DNA from: an uncultured Granulosicoccaceae bacterium
GTDB taxonomy: Bacteria > Pseudomonadota > Gammaproteobacteria > Granulosicoccales > Granulosicoccaceae
Assembly (NCBI GenBank): GCA_937957915.1
Contig: CALGNZ010000024.1
Span: 1-42,784 of the forward strand
DNA: 42,784 nucleotides
Direction of reading: 5' to 3'
The notes under the pieces were generated by a model, which was not told the origin of the DNA, did no database searches, and worked only from the letters and a program-made list of their open reading frames with translations. The position numbers and the translations under genes are program-made. This document shows positions 7,911 to 17,509 of this stretch, one piece after another. Numbering within the stretch: the stretch's first letter is position 1; each line of letters begins with the position of its first letter.

Positions 7911-9080
7911 TTAACCCTTGGTGATTTTTTTGGCCCATGAGTCTGCGACAGTTTTCGCTGCATCGCGTCCGCCAAAGCCAAATGCCAGCGCTGCCGCCAC
8001 AGCTACTGCGCCAAGTGTTAATCCAAATGCCAGATTCACTATGTTGTCTGCCAGTCCCATTGCGCGCAGCCCCATCGCGGTTACCAGCCCAAGGATCGCA
8101 AACCTTGCGATGTTAGCGAGGGCCGGGTTCGAGCGCGATACCGCGTTATAAGCGAGCACACTGAGGAAGTTTCCTATAACAAGAATGACTCCGCCGATCA
8201 GTATGCCGCCGCCAAATTGCAGTATTTTTGCCATGATGTCAGAGATGATGTCGATGTTCAGTCGATCGACCGCGGCAGTCAGTCCGGTCAGCATCGCGAA
8301 AAACATGATGCCATTACCAATCAGTTTTGTGGGTGTGAAAGTGGGGGTGAATACATTCTGGATGCCGAGCTTTGCCGGTACCGCATCGATGTTCATGCCT
8401 TCGAGGATGCCACCGAGAATACTGACGACGAATTTCGCCACAAACCAGGTTACCAACAGGATGATTGCTGCACCAATGATGTTCGGTATCGCTGACATCA
8501 ATTGCTGAATCATCGCAGTCGCCGGTCCTGAGATAGCTTCAATATCCAGGATACCCAGAGCAGCAACAACGATTGGCAACAGGATGGCGGCAAATACAAA
8601 TGAGCTGCCCAGTTTGGATACCTTGATGTCATCGTTACCGGTACGCAGCGCGAGCTGTTCATCGGCTTTGCCGAGCCCCATACCCACAAACTCGGATATC
8701 AGTTTGGCCAGTATCCAGCCGACGTACCCTACGATACCGGCACCGATAATATTTGGTATGTAGCCAAGAAACTTGTTTGCCATCCCTTTGAGCGGCTCAA
8801 GGACATCTGTCAGTCCCATCTGTCCGAGTACGGCGATAAGAACAAAGAGCATGATGATGCCATAGGCCAGAGTAGCGATTGGTGTTGCCAGATCGGTAAC
8901 CGAGCCATCAGAATTTTCGCGATTCAGCATGCTGACGTTCGACAGAGATTTCTGCAGAAACTTGCGAACTAATTTCGCTATTATTATTCCGATTATTAGA
9001 ATCGCGAGAGCGATTATTATAGGACCAAGTTTATCGCCAAAGGGGATAGCGCTAAGGAAACTGCCGGCTGAATCGTTCAT
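7911..9080 (-). CDS. Mechanosensitive-channel-like protein with repeated conserved TM helices
   Basis: This 389-residue, highly hydrophobic protein has about nine predicted membrane helices. Several share the pattern PNIIGAxIxxxxxWxxAK seen in the 'conserved TM helix' family related to MscS channels. The clearest repeats are IPNIIGAGIVGYVGW and IPNIIGAAIILLVTW. The end reads ALAFGFGGRDAA, also typical of this group. Members are thought to be small-conductance channels in the inner membrane responding to osmotic tension, but most are uncharacterised and lack the full MscS beta domain. The ATG at 9080 has CCAGGAG about 12 nt upstream. Its neighbour, the TSP3-OmpA protein, suggests a shared envelope or osmotic role, which is an inference from position. 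Confidence 0.8.
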   Translation of the reverse strand: MNDSAGSFLSAIPFGDKLGPIIIALAILIIGIIIAKLVRKFLQKSLSNVSMLNRENSDGSVTDLATPIATLAYGIIMLFVLIAVLGQMGLTDVLEPLKGMANKFLGYIPNIIGAGIVGYVGWILAKLISEFVGMGLGKADEQLALRTGNDDIKVSKLGSSFVFAAILLPIVVAALGILDIEAISGPATAMIQQLMSAIPNIIGAAIILLVTWFVAKFVVSILGGILEGMNIDAVPAKLGIQNVFTPTFTPTKLIGNGIMFFAMLTGLTAAVDRLNIDIISDIMAKILQFGGGILIGGVILVIGNFLSVLAYNAVSRSNPALANIARFAILGLVTAMGLRAMGLADNIVNLAFGLTLGAVAVAAALAFGFGGRDAAKTVADSWAKKITKG

Positions 9081-9588
9081 CAGATAGGAACTCCTGGGGA
9101 TAATAATTATTTTGTGGTTACTGCGGTTACTGTTCTCTACAGCGGTAACTTATACTGCAGCTGTTGTAGTCTGGCTGATGTGAGTGCCAGTGGAAGTAGA
9201 ATAAGGTAACACTTTGTAAAGACTGTGGTTCGTAAACCTTTGGTAATTTTTTGAGCGCTGAAGTGTTACAAAACCGCTTGTTTTATAACCCTGTGTAGTA
9301 ATTGGCTGCATTATTGTGATGAAGCTGTAGATTTATATTATGCAGGTTTGTAAGCAACGTCTTTGCCGGAGCACCGGCTTGCAGTGTACAACTGGTAAGT
9401 CTGTTACAAGCTTGGCAGATCAATGTTAATGATTGAAAAACTCTGTCTGTGATTGATACAAGATTACACAATATTTACACGGGAGATTAGTCGTTTACCA
9501 CGATCGCATCATGTCACTTGGCGAAGCAATAATTGAAGAGGGCAGGATGTCGCCAATTCGGCTTTGATTCTGTCGATTGACAGAGAGC
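9081..9588. other. Intergenic stretch of 508 bp without a supported gene
   Basis: This gap lies between two minus-strand genes and must hold the promoter of the channel-like gene and the end of the PAS-GGDEF-EAL transcript. A perfect hairpin TCTGTC-GATT-GACAGA is at 9569-9584. A second stem, AGAGC/GCTCT, at 9584-9598 includes the stop codon of the GGDEF-EAL gene. These could together act as a terminator, though there is no T-run. The rest is AT-rich. A 62-codon frame at 9283-9471 shows no convincing protein character. I see no tRNA or repeat element here. Confidence 0.5.
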
Positions 9589-12500
9589 TTAGGGCTCTAC
9601 CATTATTGAGGCTTCAGTTCGACTAAAAACGCTCGAAAATTCGACAGGTTTTCCGATGCCGTAGCCTTGCAGCAGGTCGACACCTATCGCGTGAAGCGCT
9701 TCGATGATTTCGTCATTCTCGACAAACTCGGCGATTGTTGTAATTCCCAGCGATTTTCCGATGTGGTCTATTGAGGTGACCATTATTCGATCAGTCGCGT
9801 CACTGGCGATATCACGCACAAAGCTGCCATCGATTTTCAAATAGTCGACATCAAAGTGCTTCAGGTATCCAAACGACGATAACCCGCTGCCAAAATCATC
9901 CAGCGCAAATGTGCAGCCGACCTTTTTCATGTCTGCAATAAACGTCCGTGCGAGAGTAAGGTTACGAATGGCTGCCGTCTCGGTAATCTCAAAACAGACC
10001 CTGCTCGGATTGATGTCATACCTGTGCAGCTGGTCGGTTACAAAATCCGCTAGTGTCGTATCTGTCAGTGATTGCCCCGACAGGTTTATGGTAACTGTGA
10101 TTTCACTATTGCAGTTTACGTTTTCGTGCATTACCTGGAGTGTATGTGTCACCACCCATCGATCAATATCGCCCATCAAGCCATAACGCTCCGCTGCGGG
10201 AATAAAGGCACCGGGCAATATCAGCGAATCATCTTCTGCGGATAGCCTAAGTAAAATTTCGTAGTGTTCTATGGTCAGTGTTCTACTGTCACCGCTTGAA
10301 AGCGATGCGATGGGCTGTGCGTATAATCGGAAACGATTGGCGGTGATTGAATCCTTTATACCAGCGGCCATTAACAGTTGTTTATGCTGTAGCGAAAGAT
10401 CGCTGACCTGCGGACTATACACCTGCACTCTGCCGCGTCCGGCGTCCTTAGCTGCGAAACAGGCGACGTCTGCTCGTGCCATCAGTTCCGATGCGTCGAT
10501 TCCCGGTTCGCCAATTTCCACCAGCCCGACGCTGACACCAATACCGAACACCTGATTGTTCCAGTGGAATCTAAAGATCTCAAGTTGGTTTATGATTCTT
10601 TCCATGGTGGCAGTTGCATTGTCAATTGATGCATTTTGAATCAAAACACCGAACTCATCGCCGCCGAGGCGCGCAATCGTATCGGTTTTGCGTAGCTGGC
10701 TTTCAATGAGGTTGGAAACCTGTAGCAGCAGCTCGTCACCTGCCAGATGTCCAACACTATCATTAACAATTTTGAACTGATCCAGATCAAGATAACCGAG
10801 CACGGAGGGTTGGTTTGTTGAGAGTGAATGCTGCAAAGCCGACTCAAGCCTGCTGACGAATTCTCGACGGTTCGGGAGTTGTGTCAGTTCATCGTGAGAC
10901 GCCTGATGCTGCAACATGTTTTCAAGTCTTCGCGATTTGGTGACATCACGACCAGCGCCTCGATAGCCTAAAAATATATTGTTCTCGTCGAAGCAGGGTT
11001 TGCCGCTGAGAATAATATGCCTTGCTTCGTTGTTTTCGGGGTTAACCCTTATTTCAAGGTCACTAAATGAGGTGCAGTTGTCCAGCGCCTTCGATACCCG
11101 GGCAAATTCACCAGGGTTGTCGACACGTGAAGTAATCGCCTGCTGATAATGCCTGCCAAGTATGGCCTTCGGAGGGTGGCCAGTCAGTTCCTGGTAACGT
11201 TCAGATACATAGGTGATTTTAAGGTTTGCGTCGGTTTCCCAGAACAGTTCTGCTGCGGTCTCGGCAAAGTCACGGAAACGTTCGTGGCTTTCACGAAGTC
11301 TGGCTTGCGTGAGTTTTTGTTCAGTTATATGTCGACCGGTTCCTACCAGGCCAATAATCTTGCCTTCTGTATCGCGTAGTGGAGCCTTTGTCGTCGATAC
11401 CCAAAAAGGCTCAGCGGTTTTGGGGTGTATGTATTCCTCTTTGTCGAGTATCGGAAGTCCCTGCTCCATGACCTGAATTTCTTCACGACGAAAGGTCTCA
11501 GCATCAGAGGCGTCGTAGTAGTCAAAATCTGTTGCGTGTTCACCCGGCTCATCGGTCAGGCCAAGTGAGCAGCGTCTGATCACCTTCATGTAACTTGATA
11601 CAGATCGATTTTTAACGATGAATCGTCCCTGTGTGTCTTTCGCGTAGATAAAGTCAGGAATATTGTCTATCAGCGAACGCAACAGGTTTCGCTCTTCTTT
11701 TATTGTCAGTTCATTGTGTTTTTGCGCGGTGATATCCACCAGAGTTTCCAGACAGCCGCCGTCCGGTAACCGCTGCAACGCCAAACGTATCCAGCGGCCA
11801 TCACTGCATCGCAGTTCTACCGAATCGTTTGGCAGGCGCAACTGTCTCATTCGCTGTTCAACCCAGTTTTCCGGGTTTTCAATTGGCTGCCCGTCGGGTT
11901 GCGAAAAAAGAGCCGCATCAATTTGTCCGGTAAGGCAATCGCGGTAAGACAACCCCGGTTGCAGCTGGTCGCCGAGAAAGGCATGAATCTGTGCATAGCG
12001 CCGGTTGTAGACGACTAACTTTGCGTGTTCATCGTATAGCGCAAATGAACCTGGAAATTCGTCGATGGCGCGAATAAAGCGTGTTTCGGTCTGCGCGGCC
12101 TTCGATTTCATTAACTCTACATCGGTGTCGTCGCTGCCCGTGCCCCGATACCCGGTAAAGGTTCCTGCCTCGTTAAACACAGGCACGCCGGACACCCGTG
12201 CCCAGCGGTCACCTGATTGTGTTTTCACTCGGTAGACAAAGTCGCGAAAAGGCTGTCTGCTGTTGACCAGTGCTAAATGATTTTCCCAAGCGAGTTCTTC
12301 CTCACGGGTGCCGGGAGATTCGACACGATGCCTACCGTATAGATCTTCCCTGGCCATGTCGTAGAACTGCTCCAGTTGGGCTGATATCCAGGTAAATCTG
12401 AGTTCGCTGTCCATTTCCCATAGCCAGTCTGATGTCGCATTGGCAAAATCTGTCAGGCGTTGCCGGGTTTCAACCAGTTCCTGTCTGGCTTGCTCGAGTG

Positions 12501-13122
12501 CTGTTTGATCGACGAGTCGAACGATAACACCAGCCTGTGTGCGATCGATCATCCACGGTGAGAAGCAGTATTCAATGTAACTCGACTCGAGTGATGATGA
12601 GCCTGGGGCAGGCCATGATTGCCAACTGCCGCATTGGGCAGATCTGCCGCTTTGAGCGGTTTGCAGCGCACTGTTGAAGGCGTCGCATAGATTGATTGTG
12701 TGAGGCAGGTCGGTAACATGACTGCCAGTCAAAGTATCGCCAGAAATTTTCCAGCTTTCTGCGAGCGCCGGTGAAACATGTTTAACACAGGAGTTGTTAT
12801 CGACGACGACTACGTAGTTGCTGTTTAGTGTAACTGCAGCTTGCACAGCAGCAGACACGGCAGCTGGTGACACAGGCTTTTCTGCAGGTAATAGTGCTGC
12901 TGAATATGGCTCGCCAGCGCTTGCTTGCAATGCTTTTGTCACCTGTGACGTTACTCCCGCCTGTGTTGCACATTGACTCGGTGAATCGAATGCCGTGTGT
13001 TCCCTGTAATGGTCTCGGTGCACCGAAGTGCCCGCCTCGCAAGCTAACCGAATGACCAATAAGAGTTGGCGGCGATGAGTCAATGCTCCGACACCGCTGT
13101 GGCACCTCAATGGCACGACCAC
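9589..13122 (-). CDS. Multi-PAS GGDEF-EAL protein (cyclic-di-GMP synthesis/breakdown)
   Basis: This protein of up to 1177 residues controls cyclic-di-GMP. About five PAS domains occupy residues 90-720, several ending with the PAC-like GYRGTGSD, GLVGTGRH and GYRGAGRD strands. A GGDEF domain follows at about 735-900. It has an intact LGGDEF (about 818) and an RxxD inhibitory site (RKTD) five residues before it, so cyclase activity with product feedback is expected. The EAL domain (about 925-1165) reads EILLR instead of EALLR. It keeps the Asn of INLSG, FEITET, the DDFG loop, the Lys of YLKIDG, the Glu of IAEFVE and the Gln of LLQGYG, so phosphodiesterase activity is plausible. No membrane helix is obvious. 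The GTG at 13122 has an upstream GAGGCGG, but the first 90 residues are low in conservation features, so the start is uncertain. It is divergent from the cyclase gene. Confidence 0.88.
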   Translation of the reverse strand: MVVPLRCHSGVGALTHRRQLLLVIRLACEAGTSVHRDHYREHTAFDSPSQCATQAGVTSQVTKALQASAGEPYSAALLPAEKPVSPAAVSAAVQAAVTLNSNYVVVVDNNSCVKHVSPALAESWKISGDTLTGSHVTDLPHTINLCDAFNSALQTAQSGRSAQCGSWQSWPAPGSSSLESSYIEYCFSPWMIDRTQAGVIVRLVDQTALEQARQELVETRQRLTDFANATSDWLWEMDSELRFTWISAQLEQFYDMAREDLYGRHRVESPGTREEELAWENHLALVNSRQPFRDFVYRVKTQSGDRWARVSGVPVFNEAGTFTGYRGTGSDDTDVELMKSKAAQTETRFIRAIDEFPGSFALYDEHAKLVVYNRRYAQIHAFLGDQLQPGLSYRDCLTGQIDAALFSQPDGQPIENPENWVEQRMRQLRLPNDSVELRCSDGRWIRLALQRLPDGGCLETLVDITAQKHNELTIKEERNLLRSLIDNIPDFIYAKDTQGRFIVKNRSVSSYMKVIRRCSLGLTDEPGEHATDFDYYDASDAETFRREEIQVMEQGLPILDKEEYIHPKTAEPFWVSTTKAPLRDTEGKIIGLVGTGRHITEQKLTQARLRESHERFRDFAETAAELFWETDANLKITYVSERYQELTGHPPKAILGRHYQQAITSRVDNPGEFARVSKALDNCTSFSDLEIRVNPENNEARHIILSGKPCFDENNIFLGYRGAGRDVTKSRRLENMLQHQASHDELTQLPNRREFVSRLESALQHSLSTNQPSVLGYLDLDQFKIVNDSVGHLAGDELLLQVSNLIESQLRKTDTIARLGGDEFGVLIQNASIDNATATMERIINQLEIFRFHWNNQVFGIGVSVGLVEIGEPGIDASELMARADVACFAAKDAGRGRVQVYSPQVSDLSLQHKQLLMAAGIKDSITANRFRLYAQPIASLSSGDSRTLTIEHYEILLRLSAEDDSLILPGAFIPAAERYGLMGDIDRWVVTHTLQVMHENVNCNSEITVTINLSGQSLTDTTLADFVTDQLHRYDINPSRVCFEITETAAIRNLTLARTFIADMKKVGCTFALDDFGSGLSSFGYLKHFDVDYLKIDGSFVRDIASDATDRIMVTSIDHIGKSLGITTIAEFVENDEIIEALHAIGVDLLQGYGIGKPVEFSSVFSRTEASIMVEP

Positions 13123-13318
13123 GGCATAGACCGCCTCTGTTCCCTGGATAAGATGTGACGGGTCTCGCAGGCTGCAAAGTCGATGCCATTATCGGACGCT
13201 TTTTATTGCGGTATTGAGGTCGAGGATGACGGGGTTGACGAAAACCGAAAACAGGCGAAGGACTTTGGCCGCAGCCGCATCCGGGTAGACGCATTTGAAC
13301 CACTCTGTCGTGTCCGTA

Positions 13319-13341
13319 AAACAGCGCGATGTGCGCTGTTT
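13319..13341. promoter_or_regulatory. Perfect 9-bp inverted repeat between divergent signalling genes
   Basis: AAACAGCGC at 13319-13327 and GCGCTGTTT at 13333-13341 are perfect arms around a 5-nt centre. The repeat ends 17 bp before the ATG at 13359 and lies in the 236-bp region between the divergent GGDEF-EAL and cyclase genes. It could be an operator, or an RNA hairpin over the leader of the cyclase gene. An ATG at 13329 falls in the loop and extends the cyclase frame by 10 residues. Its position inside the hairpin argues against it as the main start. Confidence 0.4.
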
Positions 13342-13358
13342 GCGCTACCCTTAGCGGC

Positions 13359-16300
13359 ATGGAATCACTACTCAACTGGCTTGACCATCATGGCCTTAGT
13401 CAGCTTCACGCAATACTGATCGATCAGGATATCGATCTGGATGTTATCCGAGATTTATCCGAAGCTGATATGGCTGAACTGGGACTGACGCTGGGACAGC
13501 GAAAACGTCTGCTGCGCGCAGCAAAAAGTCTGAATATTGTCGAGTCATTCGAGCCTGGCAAATCTACCGCTGAGCGCAGACAGCTTACTGTGTTGTTTTG
13601 CGATATGGTCGGCTCGACGCCGATGTCCGTCGATCTGGAGCTTGAGGACTACCGCGAAGCGATTCGTGACTATCAGTCTGGCGTTGGCAAAATTCTACAG
13701 GACAACAATGCGTTTATTGCCCGTTATATGGGGGACGGGGTTCTGGCGTACTTTGGCTATCCGATGGCCAGTGAAGATGACGCCATCAGAGCGGTGTCGG
13801 CGGGGCTTCAGCTGGTATCGCTGTTTGCACAATCGGAGAGTTTTCGTGCCCGCGGACTGCAGGCACGTGTTGGCATTGCTACCGGCCTGGTGGTGGCGGG
13901 TGACATCGTCGGCAGCGGTAGTGCCGAGCAACATTCTGTACTGGGTGATACACCAAATCTTGCCGCCAGGTTGCAGGGACTGGCTGAGCCTAATCAATTG
14001 ATTATTGATGATAAAACCTGGCAACTAAGCGATAACGCCTTCAATGCACGTCGCATAGAGGGGATGTCGATAAAAGGCTTTGCCAAGGTGCTAACGGTTT
14101 GGCAGGTGCTGTCTGACCGCAGCGCAGAAACCTGGGCTCCGCAACGCTCGGAAATGGTTGGTCGTGATCCCGAGTTACAAACCCTGTCCGAACTATGGAG
14201 TAAGGCGCTCGGGGGCGAAGTAACTGCTTGTCTCGTCAGCGGAGATCCGGGAATTGGTAAATCGCGATTGCTATCAGCGTTTGTTCAGGCAACTGCTCAG
14301 GCAAACACACACGCAGCCAATCAGTCTAATTGTCAGGTAGCTTCAGCACATGAGCACCTGACTGTACAGCTGCGTGGTTCGAACTACGCTGGTAACTCGG
14401 TGTTCCATCCGGTCACCGATTTTTTAGTGCAGCGCCTGGGTGCCAGTGCGCAGAACGGGTCGGCAACGCCGCTGGAGAGTTTGAATGCACTGGCTGCGGC
14501 AACCGGTCTTGAAGCGACCGGCCGCACCGCACTTGCCGACTTACTCGGAATCAGGCAGCCAGCGCAGATGCGCGCGAGTATTCAGCCTGCAGACCGACAC
14601 GACGTATTGATTAACGCGGTGCTCGAAGTGTTCGCCGTGTATATGAACAACCGGCCGCTGCTTCTGGTGGTTGAAGATCTGCACTTGCTTGACCCGTCGA
14701 CAATTGAACTGTTGCAAGTGATGCCGAAAAAGTTTGCTGGTCAGCCGGTGATGTTACTGGCCAGTTGCCGCACAGAGTTTGACGTTGAATTGTTTACCGA
14801 TTGTGCGCCAGTGACAATCGCGCTTAACCCGCTCGATGGCGACGCTTGCAGAACGCTGATTGAGTCAATAGGAACACTGCCCGAACAGTTAATAGCCGAG
14901 GTACTTGGCAAGGGCGATGGCGTGCCGCTGTTTATCGAGGAAATTACCAAAGCCCTGCTGCAAACTGGCGAAACCTCCTTCTCCAATGGCCTGTCGGTAC
15001 CATCGACGCTGCAAAGTCTGTTGATGGCAAAGCTTGATCGACTCGGCTCACACAAAAGCCTGGCGCAGGTGAGTGCCGTGGTCGGACGTGAGATAAGCGT
15101 TGAACTGCTTGAGTTTGTAGCAGATATGCCTTCAACAAAATTACAGTCGGGTCTGCAGGAACTGGTGGCCGCAGGTGTTTTAATGCCAGTGACGGATGCT
15201 TTGCCTAAACAATATGTGTTTCGCCACGCGCTTATTCAGGACGTTGCCTATCAGTCTGTGTTGCGTGATGAACGCCGCAGGCTTCACTTCGAGGTGGCCA
15301 CCACCTTGCGCGAGCGGCTGCCCGATGTGGCCGGGCGGTCCCCGGAAAGGGTGGCGTGGCATTTGACTGCTGCTGCGTCGGCGACGTCTGAAGACGCGAT
15401 CAAGTACTGGCAGCTTGCTGCCACACGAGCGTTAGATCTGTCAGCATATACAGAGTGTGTGGCACACATCAATTCCGGCCTGCGCTTGCTCGACAATGTC
15501 GAACAGTCGCAGCGGCGCGATGAGCTCGAAGTGGAGTTGCTGACCATGCTGGCCGGTGTGTATCGCGGTACCAAGGGGCTGGGCGCAGACGAGATAGAGG
15601 AGACTTATCAAAAGACGCTGGTACTTGCCGAGAATCTTGATCGAGATGATGTTCTGATTCCAGCGCTTAATGGTTTATATAGTTTTAACCTGATGCGATC
15701 GAAAAATCGAAAGGCCCTTGAATACGCTGCCAGACTGCTGCAAAAGGCCACAGAAACGGGTGAAGTAACCTACCAGATGATAGGGCATCGGGCACTGGGC
15801 GCTGTCAGTTTTAATACCGGAGATCTCGTCACGGCCGAGGGCAATCTGGAAAAATCGCTGGTTCTCTATAACGAATCTTTGCATGGCCGCAGTGCGTGGC
15901 AGATCGGCACTGATCATCATACGGTTGCTACGAGCTTGCTCAGTATCACTCAGTGGGTTTCCGGCCAGCCGACAAGTGCGATGAGCCGTCAAAAGCGGGC
16001 AACGCAGAGGGCCATTGATATGGGGCATCAGTTCAATATTGCCCAGGCCAGCGTTTTCTACGCTTTTATAGCCTGCCTTGATGAGCATATGAACGCTCAT
16101 GAAATTGCGCAAAAACTTTTTATCTCTGCCAGAGATAACGGGTTTCCCATGATGTCCGGGGCGGGGCAGTTCTTTATGGGCTCTGCAATGGTCGCTGCCG
16201 GAGACTTAACAGCAGGTCGCGATCAGCTGTTAGACGGATCCCAAACCTGGTGGGCAACCGGCACTACTAACTATCGTCCCTGGGGTGAAATGCGTATCGC

Positions 16301-16640
16301 CGAAACCTACGTGTTGTTGGGTGACATCGACACCGCAAAAGACTGGCTACATACCGCCTCGGACCGGCAGGAACGATACGGTGAGCACTGGTGCGAGCCA
16401 GAGTTGCATCGCTTGCGAGGTGTGGTTGAACTAGCGGTTAACGGCTATTCTGATGAGGTGTGTGATCACTTTGCTGCCGCAGTGCGCAGTGCAATGACAC
16501 GGCGAGCATACGCCTGGCTGCCCAAAATACTGGGCTGCTGTCGTGATGCAGAATTGCCCGTTCCTGACAGGGAGAACGTGGAAGCTATCGTGGCACGCCA
16601 CCCGGAGTTGGCTGGCAGAACAGCTATTTCTACTCGCTGA
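13359..16640 (+). CDS. SAM domain - class III adenylate/guanylate cyclase - AAA ATPase - TPR protein
   Basis: This 1093-residue signalling protein begins with a sterile alpha motif domain (residues 1-60: LLNWLDHHGL, DLSEADMAELG). A class III nucleotide cyclase domain follows at about 68-250. Metal-binding aspartates are visible at Asp82 (FCDMVGST) and Asp126 (YMGDGVLAYFG), and the transition-state pair is in DTPNLAARL. An AAA/STAND-type ATPase comes next, with Walker A GDPGIGKS at 295-302 and Walker B LLLVVED at 434-440. The C-terminal half is helical with TPR-like repeats to the end. The family is thought to make cAMP in response to a ligand or partner sensed by the ATPase-TPR half; the ligand is unknown. 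The ATG at 13359 was chosen because it begins the SAM domain. An ATG 30 nt upstream is possible. No ribosome site is clear for either. The 3' end overlaps the convergent 16630-17343 gene by 11 nt. Confidence 0.88.
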   Translation: MESLLNWLDHHGLSQLHAILIDQDIDLDVIRDLSEADMAELGLTLGQRKRLLRAAKSLNIVESFEPGKSTAERRQLTVLFCDMVGSTPMSVDLELEDYREAIRDYQSGVGKILQDNNAFIARYMGDGVLAYFGYPMASEDDAIRAVSAGLQLVSLFAQSESFRARGLQARVGIATGLVVAGDIVGSGSAEQHSVLGDTPNLAARLQGLAEPNQLIIDDKTWQLSDNAFNARRIEGMSIKGFAKVLTVWQVLSDRSAETWAPQRSEMVGRDPELQTLSELWSKALGGEVTACLVSGDPGIGKSRLLSAFVQATAQANTHAANQSNCQVASAHEHLTVQLRGSNYAGNSVFHPVTDFLVQRLGASAQNGSATPLESLNALAAATGLEATGRTALADLLGIRQPAQMRASIQPADRHDVLINAVLEVFAVYMNNRPLLLVVEDLHLLDPSTIELLQVMPKKFAGQPVMLLASCRTEFDVELFTDCAPVTIALNPLDGDACRTLIESIGTLPEQLIAEVLGKGDGVPLFIEEITKALLQTGETSFSNGLSVPSTLQSLLMAKLDRLGSHKSLAQVSAVVGREISVELLEFVADMPSTKLQSGLQELVAAGVLMPVTDALPKQYVFRHALIQDVAYQSVLRDERRRLHFEVATTLRERLPDVAGRSPERVAWHLTAAASATSEDAIKYWQLAATRALDLSAYTECVAHINSGLRLLDNVEQSQRRDELEVELLTMLAGVYRGTKGLGADEIEETYQKTLVLAENLDRDDVLIPALNGLYSFNLMRSKNRKALEYAARLLQKATETGEVTYQMIGHRALGAVSFNTGDLVTAEGNLEKSLVLYNESLHGRSAWQIGTDHHTVATSLLSITQWVSGQPTSAMSRQKRATQRAIDMGHQFNIAQASVFYAFIACLDEHMNAHEIAQKLFISARDNGFPMMSGAGQFFMGSAMVAAGDLTAGRDQLLDGSQTWWATGTTNYRPWGEMRIAETYVLLGDIDTAKDWLHTASDRQERYGEHWCEPELHRLRGVVELAVNGYSDEVCDHFAAAVRSAMTRRAYAWLPKILGCCRDAELPVPDRENVEAIVARHPELAGRTAISTR

Positions 16641-17343
16641 CTACCATAATCTCTTCAAGCGTCAGACCAGTTTGCCTGCGTATGGTGCGCCACAAAAACC
16701 AGAATATGCACAACATCATAATGGTTGATGGTATGGCGATCATCGGGTAGCTGAGCAGCGTCATGCGGCCGAGCTCTTCGTTGAATGCGGTGGTGCCTGA
16801 TTCGCTGGTGACGATCCATTTGGCCAGCACGTAGTTCATGATGGCGCTAAAGCCGAAAGTGCCTGCCAGAAAATAGTTTGCTGCATCAAGACGTTTGTTG
16901 AACTGCTGCTTGTTGCCTCTTTTTTCGAGCTCGGATTCTATTCGGTCGATCTGGAACATTTTCGGGTTAAGCAGCAATTTTTTTATCGCGGGAAACCCCA
17001 TTTTGTGCGCGATAAGAATGCCAAGCCCGATGACGGTTGGAACGGCGGCCTCTTTGATGGCGAGCCATCCGGCATCAAGCTTGAGCAGGCCGATGCCGCC
17101 GGTGAGCAGCACGCTGATCACACCGAGCAGCGCAATCCAGTTTTTCTTGCGTTGAGTCACGAGCTCGTACAGACCCCAGCCGATAGGGAAGGCCAGTGCC
17201 AGAATCAGCGCCTTGGTTGCACCGAGGTTTTCCGGGCCACTGAGTTTCATCAGAACGACTGACGGAATGATGATGCTTACCAGCAAGTCAACAAAGGGGC
17301 GGGATTTCTGCTCTTCTTCAGCCGGTGCAGCGGGGTGGTTCAT
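16630..17343 (-). CDS. VC0807-like integral membrane protein
   Basis: The likely product is 237 residues, starting at the ATG in MNHPAAPAEEE. The frame remains open upstream to 17481, but those 46 residues look unrelated and lack membrane character. Five or six hydrophobic helices are visible, for example VDLLVSIIIPSVVLMKLSG, ALILALAFPIGWGLYEL and IALLGVISVLLTGGIGLL. The order and the PIGWGLYELVTQRKKNW segment recall the VC0807 family of inner-membrane proteins of unknown function, distantly like IspZ/YciB septation proteins. A mixed charged loop (FQIDRIESELEKRGNK) lies in the middle. It converges on the cyclase gene with an 11-nt overlap of the 3' ends. No role can be assigned from context. 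Confidence 0.72.
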   Translation of the reverse strand: MNHPAAPAEEEQKSRPFVDLLVSIIIPSVVLMKLSGPENLGATKALILALAFPIGWGLYELVTQRKKNWIALLGVISVLLTGGIGLLKLDAGWLAIKEAAVPTVIGLGILIAHKMGFPAIKKLLLNPKMFQIDRIESELEKRGNKQQFNKRLDAANYFLAGTFGFSAIMNYVLAKWIVTSESGTTAFNEELGRMTLLSYPMIAIPSTIMMLCIFWFLWRTIRRQTGLTLEEIMVVSE

Positions 17344-17509
17344 GTGAAAAACTCGATCTGGACGTTTTAGAATGGGGGCGTGCGAGCACAGGCGAACCCG
17401 CGACCCCTGATAATAGCATTGATCAGGTGTGGTTATTGTGACGTCGTAGGTCGCCTGCTCCCCGTTCTTTAACTTGGCCATGCCTGTCGTAATTGGGCGT
17501 TTGCCGCTT

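Noticed and set aside
9283..9471. 62-codon minus-strand frame between the channel-like and GGDEF-EAL genes
   Set aside because: Short, without ribosome site or domain; sequence looks like AT-rich intergenic DNA.
12797..13375. 192-codon open frame on the minus strand across the GGDEF-EAL 5' end and the intergenic region
   Set aside because: It overlaps the PAS coding region in another frame, is rich in Arg/Pro/Ser/Cys without domain features, and runs through the palindrome; it is a shadow.
17344..17481. 46-residue N-terminal extension of the VC0807-like protein
   Set aside because: Non-hydrophobic and unlike the family, while an internal ATG begins a complete membrane protein.
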